A stretch of DNA of 64,000 nt from PALSA-612 sp963776735 (GTDB lineage: Bacteria > Actinomycetota > Thermoleophilia > Gaiellales > Gaiellaceae): contig CAVZNV010000020.1 of assembly GCA_963776735.1 (NCBI GenBank), positions 43,983 through 107,982 on the forward strand, given 5' to 3'. Below, one piece after another: positions 1 through 8,442 of this stretch. The translations under genes and the position numbers were made by a program. The notes below the pieces were generated by a model, which saw nothing but the letters and a program-made list of their open reading frames with translations, made no database searches and was not told the DNA's origin. Every line of letters starts with the position of its first letter. The stretch's first letter is position 1.

Positions 1-900
1 GATATCCCGGGCGTAAATGGCAACAGCCGCCGAATGGCCAGCCGTGTACCGATCCCGAGCATCGAGCGTGGCAACCAGGGCGGTGGCAAAAGACAGGTTG
101 GCCCGCTCGAGCCGCGCATTGGCCACAGCAAGGTCCCGCGCAAGCCTCCTCTGATCTTGATACATGCCGAATAACCGCTGGGCCGCAAGCGCCGGAACTA
201 GGAAGAGCGGCAAAACGAGAGGCGAAACGCGGAGATATCCTTCCGCGAGGAGGGCAACAAGCGGCGCGTAGAGGAGTAATGAGGCAAATGCCAACGGCGC
301 AAGCACCTTCAACGAGTTGAAAGGCGACTTACCTCGCAATCTCATAGTTAGAGCAAAGAAGGCCATCTCTGAGGCTTCGGCCGCAATTGCACCCGCTGCC
401 GTCCCGATCGCAAGCCGAGTCGACGCCCCGCCTGAGAGTGTCGTTCCGGCGGCAGCGGCGAACCCGCTCAACCCACCGGTAATCGATCTTGAGCACGTGT
501 ACACGGCCCACTTCATGTGAGGACGCCCAAAGGCGCCCAGGTTGGAGAGGGCGGCAACAAGCATCGCGGCAAGAGGCCCAAAGAGAACAGCTGCAAAGAG
601 AATCGGAATGGCCGAGATCGATGCTTGGGTCTCGGAAGATAGCCAAACCCGTTGCCGCTCGGAGACAACGGCCGCGATGGCGAGCAGAGCCACGGCCCAT
701 CGATCGCCGAGACCATACCCGGCAGACAGACCTGTTCCAGCCAACGCAGCTGCTGCGATCCCAAGCGCCGCTAGGTAGTACCCGACCGCATCTCCCGGCA
801 ACAGTCTCCAGTGGAGACGATGGACGGACGGACCTTGCCTTAGCCACCTGGGGCAGGTATAAACACCCCTGCCGTTAGTCCCTCGAGAGAGGAGTTTCAT
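1..900 (-). CDS. Membrane HD-GYP-type phosphohydrolase, C-terminus cut by the window edge
   Basis: The frame is open from an ATG at 900, just after an in-frame stop, to base 1, giving 300 residues with no stop. Residues about 45-235 hold several hydrophobic segments typical of an integral-membrane sensor module. A short helical linker rich in Arg, Ala and Glu follows. The visible end reads ALVATLDARDRYTAGHS, which closely matches the opening helix of HD-GYP domains (ALxxxLxARDxYTxGHS). The HD and GYP catalytic motifs lie outside the window. HD-GYP proteins usually hydrolyse cyclic di-GMP; that activity is inferred here. The shorter open frames overlapping this gene are shadows. Confidence 0.8.
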   Translation of the reverse strand, partial: MKLLSRGTNGRGVYTCPRWLRQGPSVHRLHWRLLPGDAVGYYLAALGIAAAALAGTGLSAGYGLGDRWAVALLAIAAVVSERQRVWLSSETQASISAIPILFAAVLFGPLAAMLVAALSNLGAFGRPHMKWAVYTCSRSITGGLSGFAAAAGTTLSGGASTRLAIGTAAGAIAAEASEMAFFALTMRLRGKSPFNSLKVLAPLAFASLLLYAPLVALLAEGYLRVSPLVLPLFLVPALAAQRLFGMYQDQRRLARDLAVANARLERANLSFATALVATLDARDRYTAGHSAAVAIYARDI

Positions 901-1021
901 GCAACCGCTTCCGGGTGGTTACACCGGCTGGTAGGCGACGCCTGACAAATCCCGTCACAGCAAAACTCCGCGCGCCCCTCGTTGAGGACCCGCGGTTTCA
1001 TCTGGGCCGAGCTCGCGGCCC

Positions 1022-1417
1022 TTAGCCGAGGATGCCGCGTCTGAAGCCGATCGCTACAGCGTGCGCGCGCGAGCGGGCTTGCAGCTTCGCGAGTAGGTGC
1101 CGAACGTGAGATTTGACCGTCTCCTCTGAGAGAAACAGCACTTTTCCGATCTCGCGGTTGACCAGGCCCTCCGAGATCAGCTGGAGTACCTGAACCTCCC
1201 GCGGCGTCGGCTCTTGCTCCAATTCGCGAAGCGGAGCCGTGAAGGGAATGATCTCGGCGCTGCGACTCGAGCGACGCGCGGCGGCAGCTTCGAAGCGCCG
1301 TGCGTGATCGGCGTAGCGACTCAGAATCTCGTTGCGCTCAGCAGCGTCCACGATCCGGCTATCGGCCGCATGGAGTCTGGGCTTTAGGAGCAGCCCCCCG
1401 CTTTCGAGGGACGACAA
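1022..1417 (-). CDS. LuxR/GerE-type helix-turn-helix regulator
   Basis: 131 residues. The C-terminal half is a clear LuxR/GerE DNA-binding domain: TPREVQVLQLISEGLVNREI, then LSEETVKSHVRHLLAKL. The N-terminal half has no recognisable receiver or ligand domain, so this is a stand-alone HTH protein or a response regulator without its receiver. The start used is a TTG 22 bases downstream of the sigma factor stop, so the two genes could be co-transcribed. No strong ribosome binding site fixes the start. Target genes cannot be deduced. Confidence 0.8.
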   Translation of the reverse strand: MSSLESGGLLLKPRLHAADSRIVDAAERNEILSRYADHARRFEAAAARRSSRSAEIIPFTAPLRELEQEPTPREVQVLQLISEGLVNREIGKVLFLSEETVKSHVRHLLAKLQARSRAHAVAIGFRRGILG

Positions 1418-1438
1418 AACGGAAGTTCGGCCCCCCTG

Positions 1439-2506
1439 CTAGGCCGCAGCGACAGTTTGCAGCTCGCGAAGCGCCGCAAGTCGCGCCAATGCTTGGCTTT
1501 CGAGCTGCCTGACACGCTCGCGCGTCAGGTCGAGCTCGTTGCCGATCGCCTCCAGCGTCCACGGCTCGCCCTCGAAGCCGAAACGGAGCTCGAGGATGCG
1601 CCGCTCCCGCTCCGGAAGCGCATCGAGCGCCCGCCGTACGCCCTGCCGGCGCAGCGACTCCTCCGCCTCGTCGAACGGATCGGCCGCCTCGCGGTCCGCG
1701 AACAGGTCGCCGAGCTCGCCCTCGTCGTCCGCTCCTACGGTCTGGTTGAGCGAGACGGACGCGTGCGCTGCACCCAGCGCTTCGTCGATGTGCTGCATCG
1801 GCAGCCCTGTCGCCTCCGCGAGTTCGTCCTTCGTCGCTTCGCGCCCGAGCTCCACCTCGAGCCGGCGCGCGGCGCGGCTGAGCTTCTGCTGGCGCTCGAC
1901 GACGTGGACGGGAACGCGAATCGTCCGCGCGTGGTTCGCCACGGCGCGCTGCACCGACTGCCTGATCCACCAGGTTGCGTAGGTCGAGAACTTGTAGCCG
2001 CGGCGCCAGTCGAACTTCTCCACGGCGCGGTTCAGACCGAGCGTGCCCTCCTGGATCAGGTCGAGGAACGGAACGCCGAGCCCGCGGTAGCCCTTCGCGA
2101 TCGAGACGACGAGCCGCAGGTTCGACTCGATCATCTTCCGCTTCGCGATCGGGTCGCCGCGCTCGATGCGCTTCGCAAGCGTGACCTCCTCGGCGGCGGT
2201 CAGCAGCTTGTGCTTGCCGACGTCGGCGAGGAAGAGCTGAAGGCTGTCGGCGGCGCCGGAGATCTCGGCCGCCTCGAGGTTGAGCGCTGGGGCGGCAGCC
2301 TCGGGCTCGTCGGCCGGCTGGCGGATCTCGAGGCCGATCGCCTCGAGCTCGCGGCCCAGCTGCTCGACGTCCTCGTCGGCGAGATCGTGCTCGAGCGCGA
2401 AGACCTCGAGCTCGGCGGGGAGCACGTAACCGCGCTCCTCGGCGCCCTCGAGGAGGGCGCGTGCCTGCTCGCTCTCGAGCAATTCCTGGAACTGGTTCGG
2501 CGTCAA
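1439..2506 (-). CDS. rpoD: Primary-type RNA polymerase sigma-70 factor
   Basis: 355 residues from a TTG start. The N-terminus (ALLEGAEERGYVLPAELEVF) resembles the tail of sigma region 1.1. Region 1.2 follows (DSLQLFLADVGKHKLLTAAE), then region 2 with NLRLVVSIAKGYRGLGVPFL and FDWRRGYKFSTYATWWIRQS, the -10 binding and melting motif. Region 3 follows, then region 4 with EAIGNELDLTRERVRQLE, the -35 binding helix. Regions 2-4 are complete as in group 1 and 2 sigma factors. It directs core RNA polymerase to housekeeping promoters, or to a subset if it is a group 2 paralogue. The 265-base gap upstream, toward topA, should hold its promoter. Confidence 0.92.
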   Translation of the reverse strand: MTPNQFQELLESEQARALLEGAEERGYVLPAELEVFALEHDLADEDVEQLGRELEAIGLEIRQPADEPEAAAPALNLEAAEISGAADSLQLFLADVGKHKLLTAAEEVTLAKRIERGDPIAKRKMIESNLRLVVSIAKGYRGLGVPFLDLIQEGTLGLNRAVEKFDWRRGYKFSTYATWWIRQSVQRAVANHARTIRVPVHVVERQQKLSRAARRLEVELGREATKDELAEATGLPMQHIDEALGAAHASVSLNQTVGADDEGELGDLFADREAADPFDEAEESLRRQGVRRALDALPERERRILELRFGFEGEPWTLEAIGNELDLTRERVRQLESQALARLAALRELQTVAAA

Positions 2507-2771
2507 GGGGTGTCTCTCGTCCTTTCCGGCCTCATCGGCGTCTATTCGGCGTTCGTTCTGACTCTAGGGGGTAATTCCTCGTCCTGCCACAAGAGGAGAT
2601 ACCCCCTCACCCGGGTTTTCGTAACCGAACGGGACCCGGAAGAGCAGTATTCCGTCGTGCCCGGACGATCGCGCTCCGGGACCCTCACACCCTTCGAGAC
2701 GTGCGAGAGTACGAAAAGGTTTGCATGCCGGCCGTTGACTCTGTGCAGTCCTTTGTAAACGTTTCGCGGGA

Positions 2772-5354
2772 TCAAGGGCGCCCGCGCCCACGAGGCCGCT
2801 TCGGCGCCGGGCCGCGCGCACGGCGCTCGGCGAGCAACTCGACCGCGCGGTCGAGCGTCAGGCTCTCGACCGACTCGCCGCCGCGCAGGCTCGCGTTCGT
2901 CTCGCCGTCGGTGACGTAGGGGCCGAACCGCCCGTCCTTGACGACGATCGGACGCGCAGACGACGGGTCGGCGCCGAGGTCGCGCAACGGAGGTTTGGCC
3001 GCTCCGCGCGCGCGACGAGCCTTGGGTTGCGCGAGCACGGCCAGTGCCTGCTCGAGCGTGATCGTGAAGAGCTGGTCCTCCGATTCGAGCGACCGGGTCT
3101 CCTCGCCCTTGCGGATGAAGGGGCCGTAGCGGCCGTTCATCGCCACGATCTCCTGCCCGTCGGACTGATCGACACCGACGACGCGTGGCAGCTCGAGCAG
3201 CCGGACCGCGTCCTCGAGCGTCACGGTCTCCGGTGACATCGACTGCAGGAGCGACGCCGTCCTCGGCTTCTCGTCGGAGCCCTCCTCGAGCTCCTCCGTC
3301 ACGTACGGCCCGTACCGGCCCGTGCGGAGCGCGATCGTCCGGCCCGTCTCCGGGTGAACCCCGAGCTCGCGTCCTTCGGCCGGCTTGGCGAGGAGCTCCT
3401 CGGCTTTCGCCGCGGTCAGCTCGTCCGGCGCAAGATCGGGCGTAATCGGCGCGCGCTGCTCGCCACGCTCGAGATACGGCCCGTAGCGACCGACTCGCAC
3501 GACGATGTCGGAGCGCGGGATCTCGATCGAGTTGACGGCCCGTGCGTCGATCTCGTCCAGCTGCTCGGTGACGAGCTGGTGCAGCCCCGGGTCCCCGTCG
3601 TCGCCGCGGTAGAAGCGCGTCAGCCACGCGACCCGCTCCTCGTCGCCGGCGGCGATCCGATCGAGGTCGTCCTCCATCCTGGCGGTGAAGTCGTAGTCGA
3701 CAAGCGACCCGTAGTGCTGCTCGAGCAGGGTCGTCACCGCGAAGGCGAGGAAGGTCGGGATGAGCGCCGTGCCGCGCTTGACCACGTAGCCGCGGTCGAG
3801 GATCGTCGACAGGATCGAGGCGTAGGTCGAAGGCCGGCCGATGCCGCGGTCCTCGAGTGCCTTGACGAGCGTCGCCTCCGTATACCTCGCGGGCGGCGTC
3901 GTCTCATGGCCCTGAGGCTCGAGCTCGCCCGGCTCGACACGGTCGCCCGGCTTCAGGTCGGGGAGCGTCGGCGGCCCGCCGTCTTCCGCATCGTCGTCGC
4001 GGCCCTCCTCGTAGGCGACGAGAAAGCCGCGCACGGTGATCACCGTGCCCGAGACGCCGAACTCCGCGTCGCGGCCACCTGCCGACTCCCCTCCGAGGCG
4101 GATCGAGACCGTCTGCCCCTTCGCGTCGGCCATCTGCGACGCGAGCGTGCGCCGCCAGACGAGGTCGTAGAGGCCGAGCTCGTCGCGGTCGAGCTCACTC
4201 TCGACCTCCGACGGCGTGCGGAATCGGTCGCCGGCCGGGCGGATCGCCTCGTGCGCCTCCTGCGCGTTCTTGACCTTGCGGTCGTAGAGCCGGGGCGCAG
4301 ACGGCACCGACTCGGCGCCGAAGAGCTCGGTCGCCTGGCGGCGCGCGGCCGTGAGCGCAGACTCGGACAGCGAGGTCGAGTCGGTGCGCATGTATGTGAT
4401 GTAGCCGCGCTCGTAGAGCCGCTGGGCGACGCGCATCGTCGTCTGCGCCGTGAAGCGCAGCTTCCGGCTCGCCTCCTGCTGCAGCGTCGAGGTCATGAAC
4501 GGAGGCGACGGACGGCGCGAGTACGGCTTCTCGTCGACCGACCGCACCTCGAACTCCTTGCCGGCGAGATCGGAGGCGAGTCCTCGCGCCTCCTGCTCGT
4601 CGAGCCGCGCCAGATCGGACTTGAGCTCTCCGTCGGGCCCGAAGTCGCGGCCCTGCGCGACCCGCTTCCCGTCGAGCTGCACGAGCCGGGCGCGGAACGA
4701 GCCGGGATCGAACACGCCTTCGATGTCCCAGTAGGACGCCGAGACGAAGCGCATGCGCTCCTGCTCGCGCTCGACGACGAGACGCGTCGCAACCGACTGC
4801 ACACGGCCGGCCGACAGCCTCGGCATCACCTTCTTCCAGAGGACGGGCGAGACCTCGTAGCCGTAGAGGCGGTCGAGGATGCGGCGCGTCTCCTGGGAGT
4901 CGACGAGGCGCACGTCGACGTCGCGCGTGTGCTCGAGCGCAGACTCGATCGCCGGGCGCGTGATCTCGTGGAAGACCATCCGGCGCACCGGCACCTTCGG
5001 CTTCAGCTCCTGGAGGAGGTGCCACGCGATCGCTTCGCCCTCCCGGTCCTCGTCGGTCGCGAGCAGCAGCTCGTCGGCGTCCTTGAGCTTGCGCTTGAGC
5101 TCGGCGACGATCTTCTTCTTGTCGGGGTCGACGACGTAATACGGCTCGAAGCCATCGTCGATCGCGACGCCGAGCGTGCCGTATTTCGCCCTCGCCTCCT
5201 TGGGGATCTCGGACGCGCGCTCGGGCAGGTCGCGGATATGGCCGACGCTCGACTCGACCATGTAGTCGGGTCCGAGGTAGCCGGCGATCGTCCGTGCCTT
5301 CGCGGGCGACTCGACGATGACGAGCCTTCGTTTTCCGTCGGTTTTGGAGGCCAT
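2772..5354 (-). CDS. topA: DNA topoisomerase I
   Basis: 860 residues, the normal length for actinobacterial type IA topoisomerase. The Toprim domain is at the N-terminus (LVIVESPAKARTIAGYLG, then DEDREGEAIAWHLL with the metal-binding acidic residues). The breakage-reunion domain carries the active-site tyrosine in GYITYMRTDSTSLS. Four C-terminal repeats of the form GRYGPY/GRFGPY follow, and the protein ends in a basic tail. The enzyme relaxes negative supercoils through a 5'-phosphotyrosine intermediate. It is divergent from the acyltransferase gene; promoters for both must lie in 5355-5460. Confidence 0.97.
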   Translation of the reverse strand: MASKTDGKRRLVIVESPAKARTIAGYLGPDYMVESSVGHIRDLPERASEIPKEARAKYGTLGVAIDDGFEPYYVVDPDKKKIVAELKRKLKDADELLLATDEDREGEAIAWHLLQELKPKVPVRRMVFHEITRPAIESALEHTRDVDVRLVDSQETRRILDRLYGYEVSPVLWKKVMPRLSAGRVQSVATRLVVEREQERMRFVSASYWDIEGVFDPGSFRARLVQLDGKRVAQGRDFGPDGELKSDLARLDEQEARGLASDLAGKEFEVRSVDEKPYSRRPSPPFMTSTLQQEASRKLRFTAQTTMRVAQRLYERGYITYMRTDSTSLSESALTAARRQATELFGAESVPSAPRLYDRKVKNAQEAHEAIRPAGDRFRTPSEVESELDRDELGLYDLVWRRTLASQMADAKGQTVSIRLGGESAGGRDAEFGVSGTVITVRGFLVAYEEGRDDDAEDGGPPTLPDLKPGDRVEPGELEPQGHETTPPARYTEATLVKALEDRGIGRPSTYASILSTILDRGYVVKRGTALIPTFLAFAVTTLLEQHYGSLVDYDFTARMEDDLDRIAAGDEERVAWLTRFYRGDDGDPGLHQLVTEQLDEIDARAVNSIEIPRSDIVVRVGRYGPYLERGEQRAPITPDLAPDELTAAKAEELLAKPAEGRELGVHPETGRTIALRTGRYGPYVTEELEEGSDEKPRTASLLQSMSPETVTLEDAVRLLELPRVVGVDQSDGQEIVAMNGRYGPFIRKGEETRSLESEDQLFTITLEQALAVLAQPKARRARGAAKPPLRDLGADPSSARPIVVKDGRFGPYVTDGETNASLRGGESVESLTLDRAVELLAERRARGPAPKRPRGRGRP

Positions 5355-5460
5355 TTTCTTTCCGCCGCCCGTCCGGGCGGTCGCGACACGTTAGCGCCAG
5401 GATCAGAGGACGACGGCCCCGCGCTGGCGGCTGCGACGGGTTCGTTACGGTCTGGGCACA

Positions 5461-6069
5461 GTGCCGACGCCTTTCTACAACGCCGCCGCCGTCCTCAGCT
5501 GGCCCGTCTTCAACATCGTCTACCGCCTCCACTCCACCGGCGTCGAGAACGTCCCGCACGGCGGCGCCGTCGTCGCGGCCAACCACACGTCCAACCTCGA
5601 TCCCTGGCCGCTCGGCTATCCGCTCTGGCCCGGCCGGCAGCTCTACTTCATGGGCAAGTCCGAGCTCTTCAATCCTGTCCTCGCGCCGTTTCTTCGTGCC
5701 GCCGGCGCGTTCCCGGTTCGGCGGGGCGAGTCGGATGTCCAGGCGATCGAGACCGCCGTGCGGCTCTGCAAGGAGGGCAAGATCGTGGCGATGTTCCCGG
5801 AAGGCACGCGCGGGCAGAAAGGGCTGCGGAAGAAGTTCACGCCGAGGCCGCACGCAGGAGCGGCCCGGATCGCACTCGCGGCGGGCGTCCCGCTCGTGCC
5901 GGCGGCGATCAAGGGCACCGGCGAGATGACGAGCTTCTCGCAGCTCAAGGTCGCCTACGGCGCGCCGATCCCCGTCGACGACCTCGATGGGCAGCCGCCG
6001 AAGGACGCCGCCGAGACCGCCACGAAGCGGCTCATGGCCGAGATCGAGGCGTTGTACGAGTCGCTGTGA
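5461..6069 (+). CDS. plsC: 1-acyl-sn-glycerol-3-phosphate acyltransferase (PlsC family)
   Basis: 202 residues from GTG. The acyltransferase motif I is NHTSNLDP (H-x4-D catalytic dyad), and motif III is the phosphate-binding FPEGTRGQ. A hydrophobic stretch near the N-terminus is consistent with membrane association. Family members transfer an acyl chain to lysophosphatidic acid in phospholipid synthesis. The stop overlaps the next start (GTGA), so it is the first gene of a tightly coupled run with the exonuclease, deacetylase and VOC genes. Confidence 0.9.
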   Translation: MPTPFYNAAAVLSWPVFNIVYRLHSTGVENVPHGGAVVAANHTSNLDPWPLGYPLWPGRQLYFMGKSELFNPVLAPFLRAAGAFPVRRGESDVQAIETAVRLCKEGKIVAMFPEGTRGQKGLRKKFTPRPHAGAARIALAAGVPLVPAAIKGTGEMTSFSQLKVAYGAPIPVDDLDGQPPKDAAETATKRLMAEIEALYESL

Positions 6070-6922
6070 GCGCGTTGCTCGCAATCGACGGCGACTCGTT
6101 CGCCCATCGCGCCTACCACGGGCTGCCGAAGACGCTGAAGCGCGCCGGCGGACGCCCGGCCGGGGCGATCATCGGCTTCACGAACATGCTCGCCCGGCTG
6201 TGGGACGCGGAGCGCCCGCGTGCCGTCGTCGTCGCCTGGGACACGCTCGAAGCGCCGACGTATCGGCACGAGGCGTTCGCGCCGTATCAGTCGGGCCGCG
6301 TGTTCGACAAGGCCCTGCTCGAGCAGCTCGCGCTCCTGCCGGAGCTGTGCACGGCCTGCGGCTTTGCGGTCGGGAAAGCACCCGGCTACGAGGCCGACGA
6401 CTTCCTTGCCGCCGCCGTCCGCGCCGAGGAGGCGCGCGGGGGCACGGTGTCCGTCGCCACGTCCGACCGCGACGCGTTCCAGCTCGCCTCCGACCGCACG
6501 ACGATCCTTCAGCCCGTGCGCGGCGTTTCAGAGCTGGCGCGGATCGGGCCGCCGGAGGTTCGCGAGCGCTACGGCGTCGAGCCGGCCCAGGTGCCGGACT
6601 TCATCGCGCTCCGCGGCGACCCTTCGGACAAGCTGCCCGGCGCCCGCGGGGTCGGCCCGAAGACCGCGGCCGACGTCCTCAAGCAGTACGGGTCGCTCGA
6701 GGCTGCGCTGGACGCAGGAAGATTCGAAGCACAGGCGGAGGAGTTGCGGCTCTACCGTCGAATAGCCACTCTCGACGCCTCCGCCCCTCTCCCCCCTCCC
6801 TTGACGATCAGACCGCAACATGGGCGGAGGCGTCAAAGCTCGTAGAGTCGTGGGGGCTGGGCAACCTGGCCGGCCGGCTCGAGGCACTCGGGAAAGGAGC
6901 TGAGCCGCCGTCGAGCTCGTGA
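6066..6922 (+). CDS. 5'-3' exonuclease (PolA N-terminal domain family), frameshifted near the 3' end
   Basis: The frame starts at GTG 6066 (SALLAIDGDSFAHRAYHG). It carries the metal-binding motifs YEADDFLA and TSDRDAFQL and the helix-hairpin-helix KLPGARGVGPKTA. These mark the single-domain exonuclease related to the flap-nuclease part of DNA polymerase I. The frame as read ends at 6845 with a meaningless tail. From about 6800 another frame continues naturally (LDDQTATWAEASKLVESWGL) to a TGA at 6920-6922, which overlaps the next gene's GTG. One base appears to be missing in the C-rich run 6787-6800. The protein is probably intact in the organism. Confidence 0.85.
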
Positions 6923-7758
6923 GCCACCCCGGCTTCGTGGCGCTGCATCCGACCGGACACCATCCGGAGACGGGCGATCGAATGCGCGTGCTCCAGGCGG
7001 CGTTCCCGGAGTGGCACGAAGCCGAGCCGGCGCCGGTCGAGGCGATCATGCGCTGTCACGACGCCGCCTACGTCGAGCGCATCCGGACGCTCTCCGAGCC
7101 GACCTGGCTCGACGGCGACACGCCCGCGTCGCAAACGACCTTCGAAGCGGCGCTGCTCTCTGCCGGCGCGGCGATGAAGGCGGTCGAGCTCGGGGGTTTC
7201 GCGCTGGCTCGCCCGCCAGGTCACCACGCGCTGCGCACCGACGCGATGGGGTTCTGCATCTTCGGCAACGTCGTGGTCGCCGCGCGGCACGCGCAGGCCG
7301 AGCTCGGCCTCGAGCGCGTCGCCATCCTCGACTGGGACGTCCATCACGGGAACGGCACGCAGGACATCGTCCGGGACGACCCGAGCATCCTCTTCGTGTC
7401 GCTGCACCAGTGGCCGTTCTATCCAGGCAGCGGCGGCCCCGGCGAGCAGGGCGATACGATCGTGAACGTGCCGATGTCGGCGGGATCCGGTGACGAGGAG
7501 TACCTGCGCGCGTTCGACCACACGGTCGCCCCGGCGCTCGACCGCTTCCGGCCCGACCTCGTGATCGTCTCGGCCGGCTTCGATGCGCACGAGCAGGATC
7601 CGCTCGCGGGCATGCACGTCACCGCCGACGGCTTTCGCGAGCTGGCTCGGAGAACCGTCGCCGGGTCGCCGCGAGTCGCGGCCGTGCTCGAGGGCGGCTA
7701 CAACCTGGAGACGCTGCCGGGTCTGGTCGGAGCGGCTTTGAAAGGCTTCACGCGATGA
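6919..7758 (+). CDS. Histone deacetylase / acetylpolyamine amidohydrolase family protein
   Basis: 279 residues from a GTG overlapping the exonuclease stop. Diagnostic motifs are all present: RPPGHHA with the tandem catalytic histidines, DWDVHHGNGTQ with zinc ligands, and SAGFDAHEQDPLAG with a further zinc ligand aspartate. Bacterial members hydrolyse N-acetyl groups from polyamines, acetoin-related compounds or other small amides; the substrate cannot be told from sequence. It overlaps the following VOC gene by ATGA, so the two are translationally coupled. Confidence 0.93.
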   Translation: MSHPGFVALHPTGHHPETGDRMRVLQAAFPEWHEAEPAPVEAIMRCHDAAYVERIRTLSEPTWLDGDTPASQTTFEAALLSAGAAMKAVELGGFALARPPGHHALRTDAMGFCIFGNVVVAARHAQAELGLERVAILDWDVHHGNGTQDIVRDDPSILFVSLHQWPFYPGSGGPGEQGDTIVNVPMSAGSGDEEYLRAFDHTVAPALDRFRPDLVIVSAGFDAHEQDPLAGMHVTADGFRELARRTVAGSPRVAAVLEGGYNLETLPGLVGAALKGFTR

Positions 7759-8258
7759 CCGTGGAGCAGCGCTTCGGCCCGATCGACGCGGCCGTCGACA
7801 TCGGGCATGTCCACCTGAAGGTCTCCGACATCGACCGCGCGCTCGACTTCTACGTCGGCGTCCTCGGATTCGACGTCATGGCACGCATGGGCGACCAGGC
7901 GGCGTTCATCTCGGCCGGGGGCTATCACCACCATATCGGGTTGAACACGTGGGAGTCGAAAGGCGGGCCGCCTCCTGCGTCCGGGACGACCGGCCTCTAT
8001 CACGTGGCCATCCGATATCCGGATCGGGCCGCGCTCGCTGGGGCGCTCCGAAGGCTCGTCGAGACCGGCATCCCGCTGACGGGTGCATCCGACCACGGTG
8101 TGAGCGAGGCTCTCTACCTCCAGGACCCGGACGGAAACGGCATCGAGCTGTACCGCGACCGTCCGAAGGACGAATGGCCCGTGGACGAGAACGGGAACTT
8201 CACGATGTACACGCGGCCAATCGACCTTCAGGGTCTGCTGGACGAGACCGACAACTAG
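7755..8258 (+). CDS. VOC-superfamily dioxygenase/glyoxalase-like protein (CatE type)
   Basis: 167 residues. The first beta-alpha-beta module opens HVHLKVSDIDRALDFYVGVL and the second GLYHVAIRYPDRAALAGAL. The closing LQDPDGNGIELY carries the C-terminal metal-ligand glutamate. The N-terminal histidine and YHHHIGLNTW resemble ring-cleavage CatE-like enzymes. Activity could be extradiol dioxygenase, glyoxalase or isomerase; the family does not settle this. It is the last gene of the run from 5461 that shows overlap coupling. Confidence 0.88.
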   Translation: MTVEQRFGPIDAAVDIGHVHLKVSDIDRALDFYVGVLGFDVMARMGDQAAFISAGGYHHHIGLNTWESKGGPPPASGTTGLYHVAIRYPDRAALAGALRRLVETGIPLTGASDHGVSEALYLQDPDGNGIELYRDRPKDEWPVDENGNFTMYTRPIDLQGLLDETDN

Positions 8259-8442
8259 CCGTATCGGCAGCAACTATCCCTTCACCCCCAAGTCGAACGC
8301 GCACCTGAAGCCGGGCCAGTTCTGGCCGGTTCCGCTCAGCGACGGCCGGTTCGGCTGCGGGCGCGTCCTCGGGACGGAGCGGGAGCCGGGCTACGGAGCC
8401 CGAACGTGGTTCCTCGCGGGGCTGCTGGACTGGATCGGGGCC

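Noticed and set aside
2753..2768. GTAAACGTTT palindrome near the topA 3' end
   Set aside because: It resembles a LacI-family operator but is short, imperfect and not at a promoter I can assign.
3354..6065. Very long open frame on the plus strand opposite topA
   Set aside because: It is the antisense shadow of a GC-rich gene; topA motifs are complete on the minus strand. Only the part from 6066 on is a real gene.
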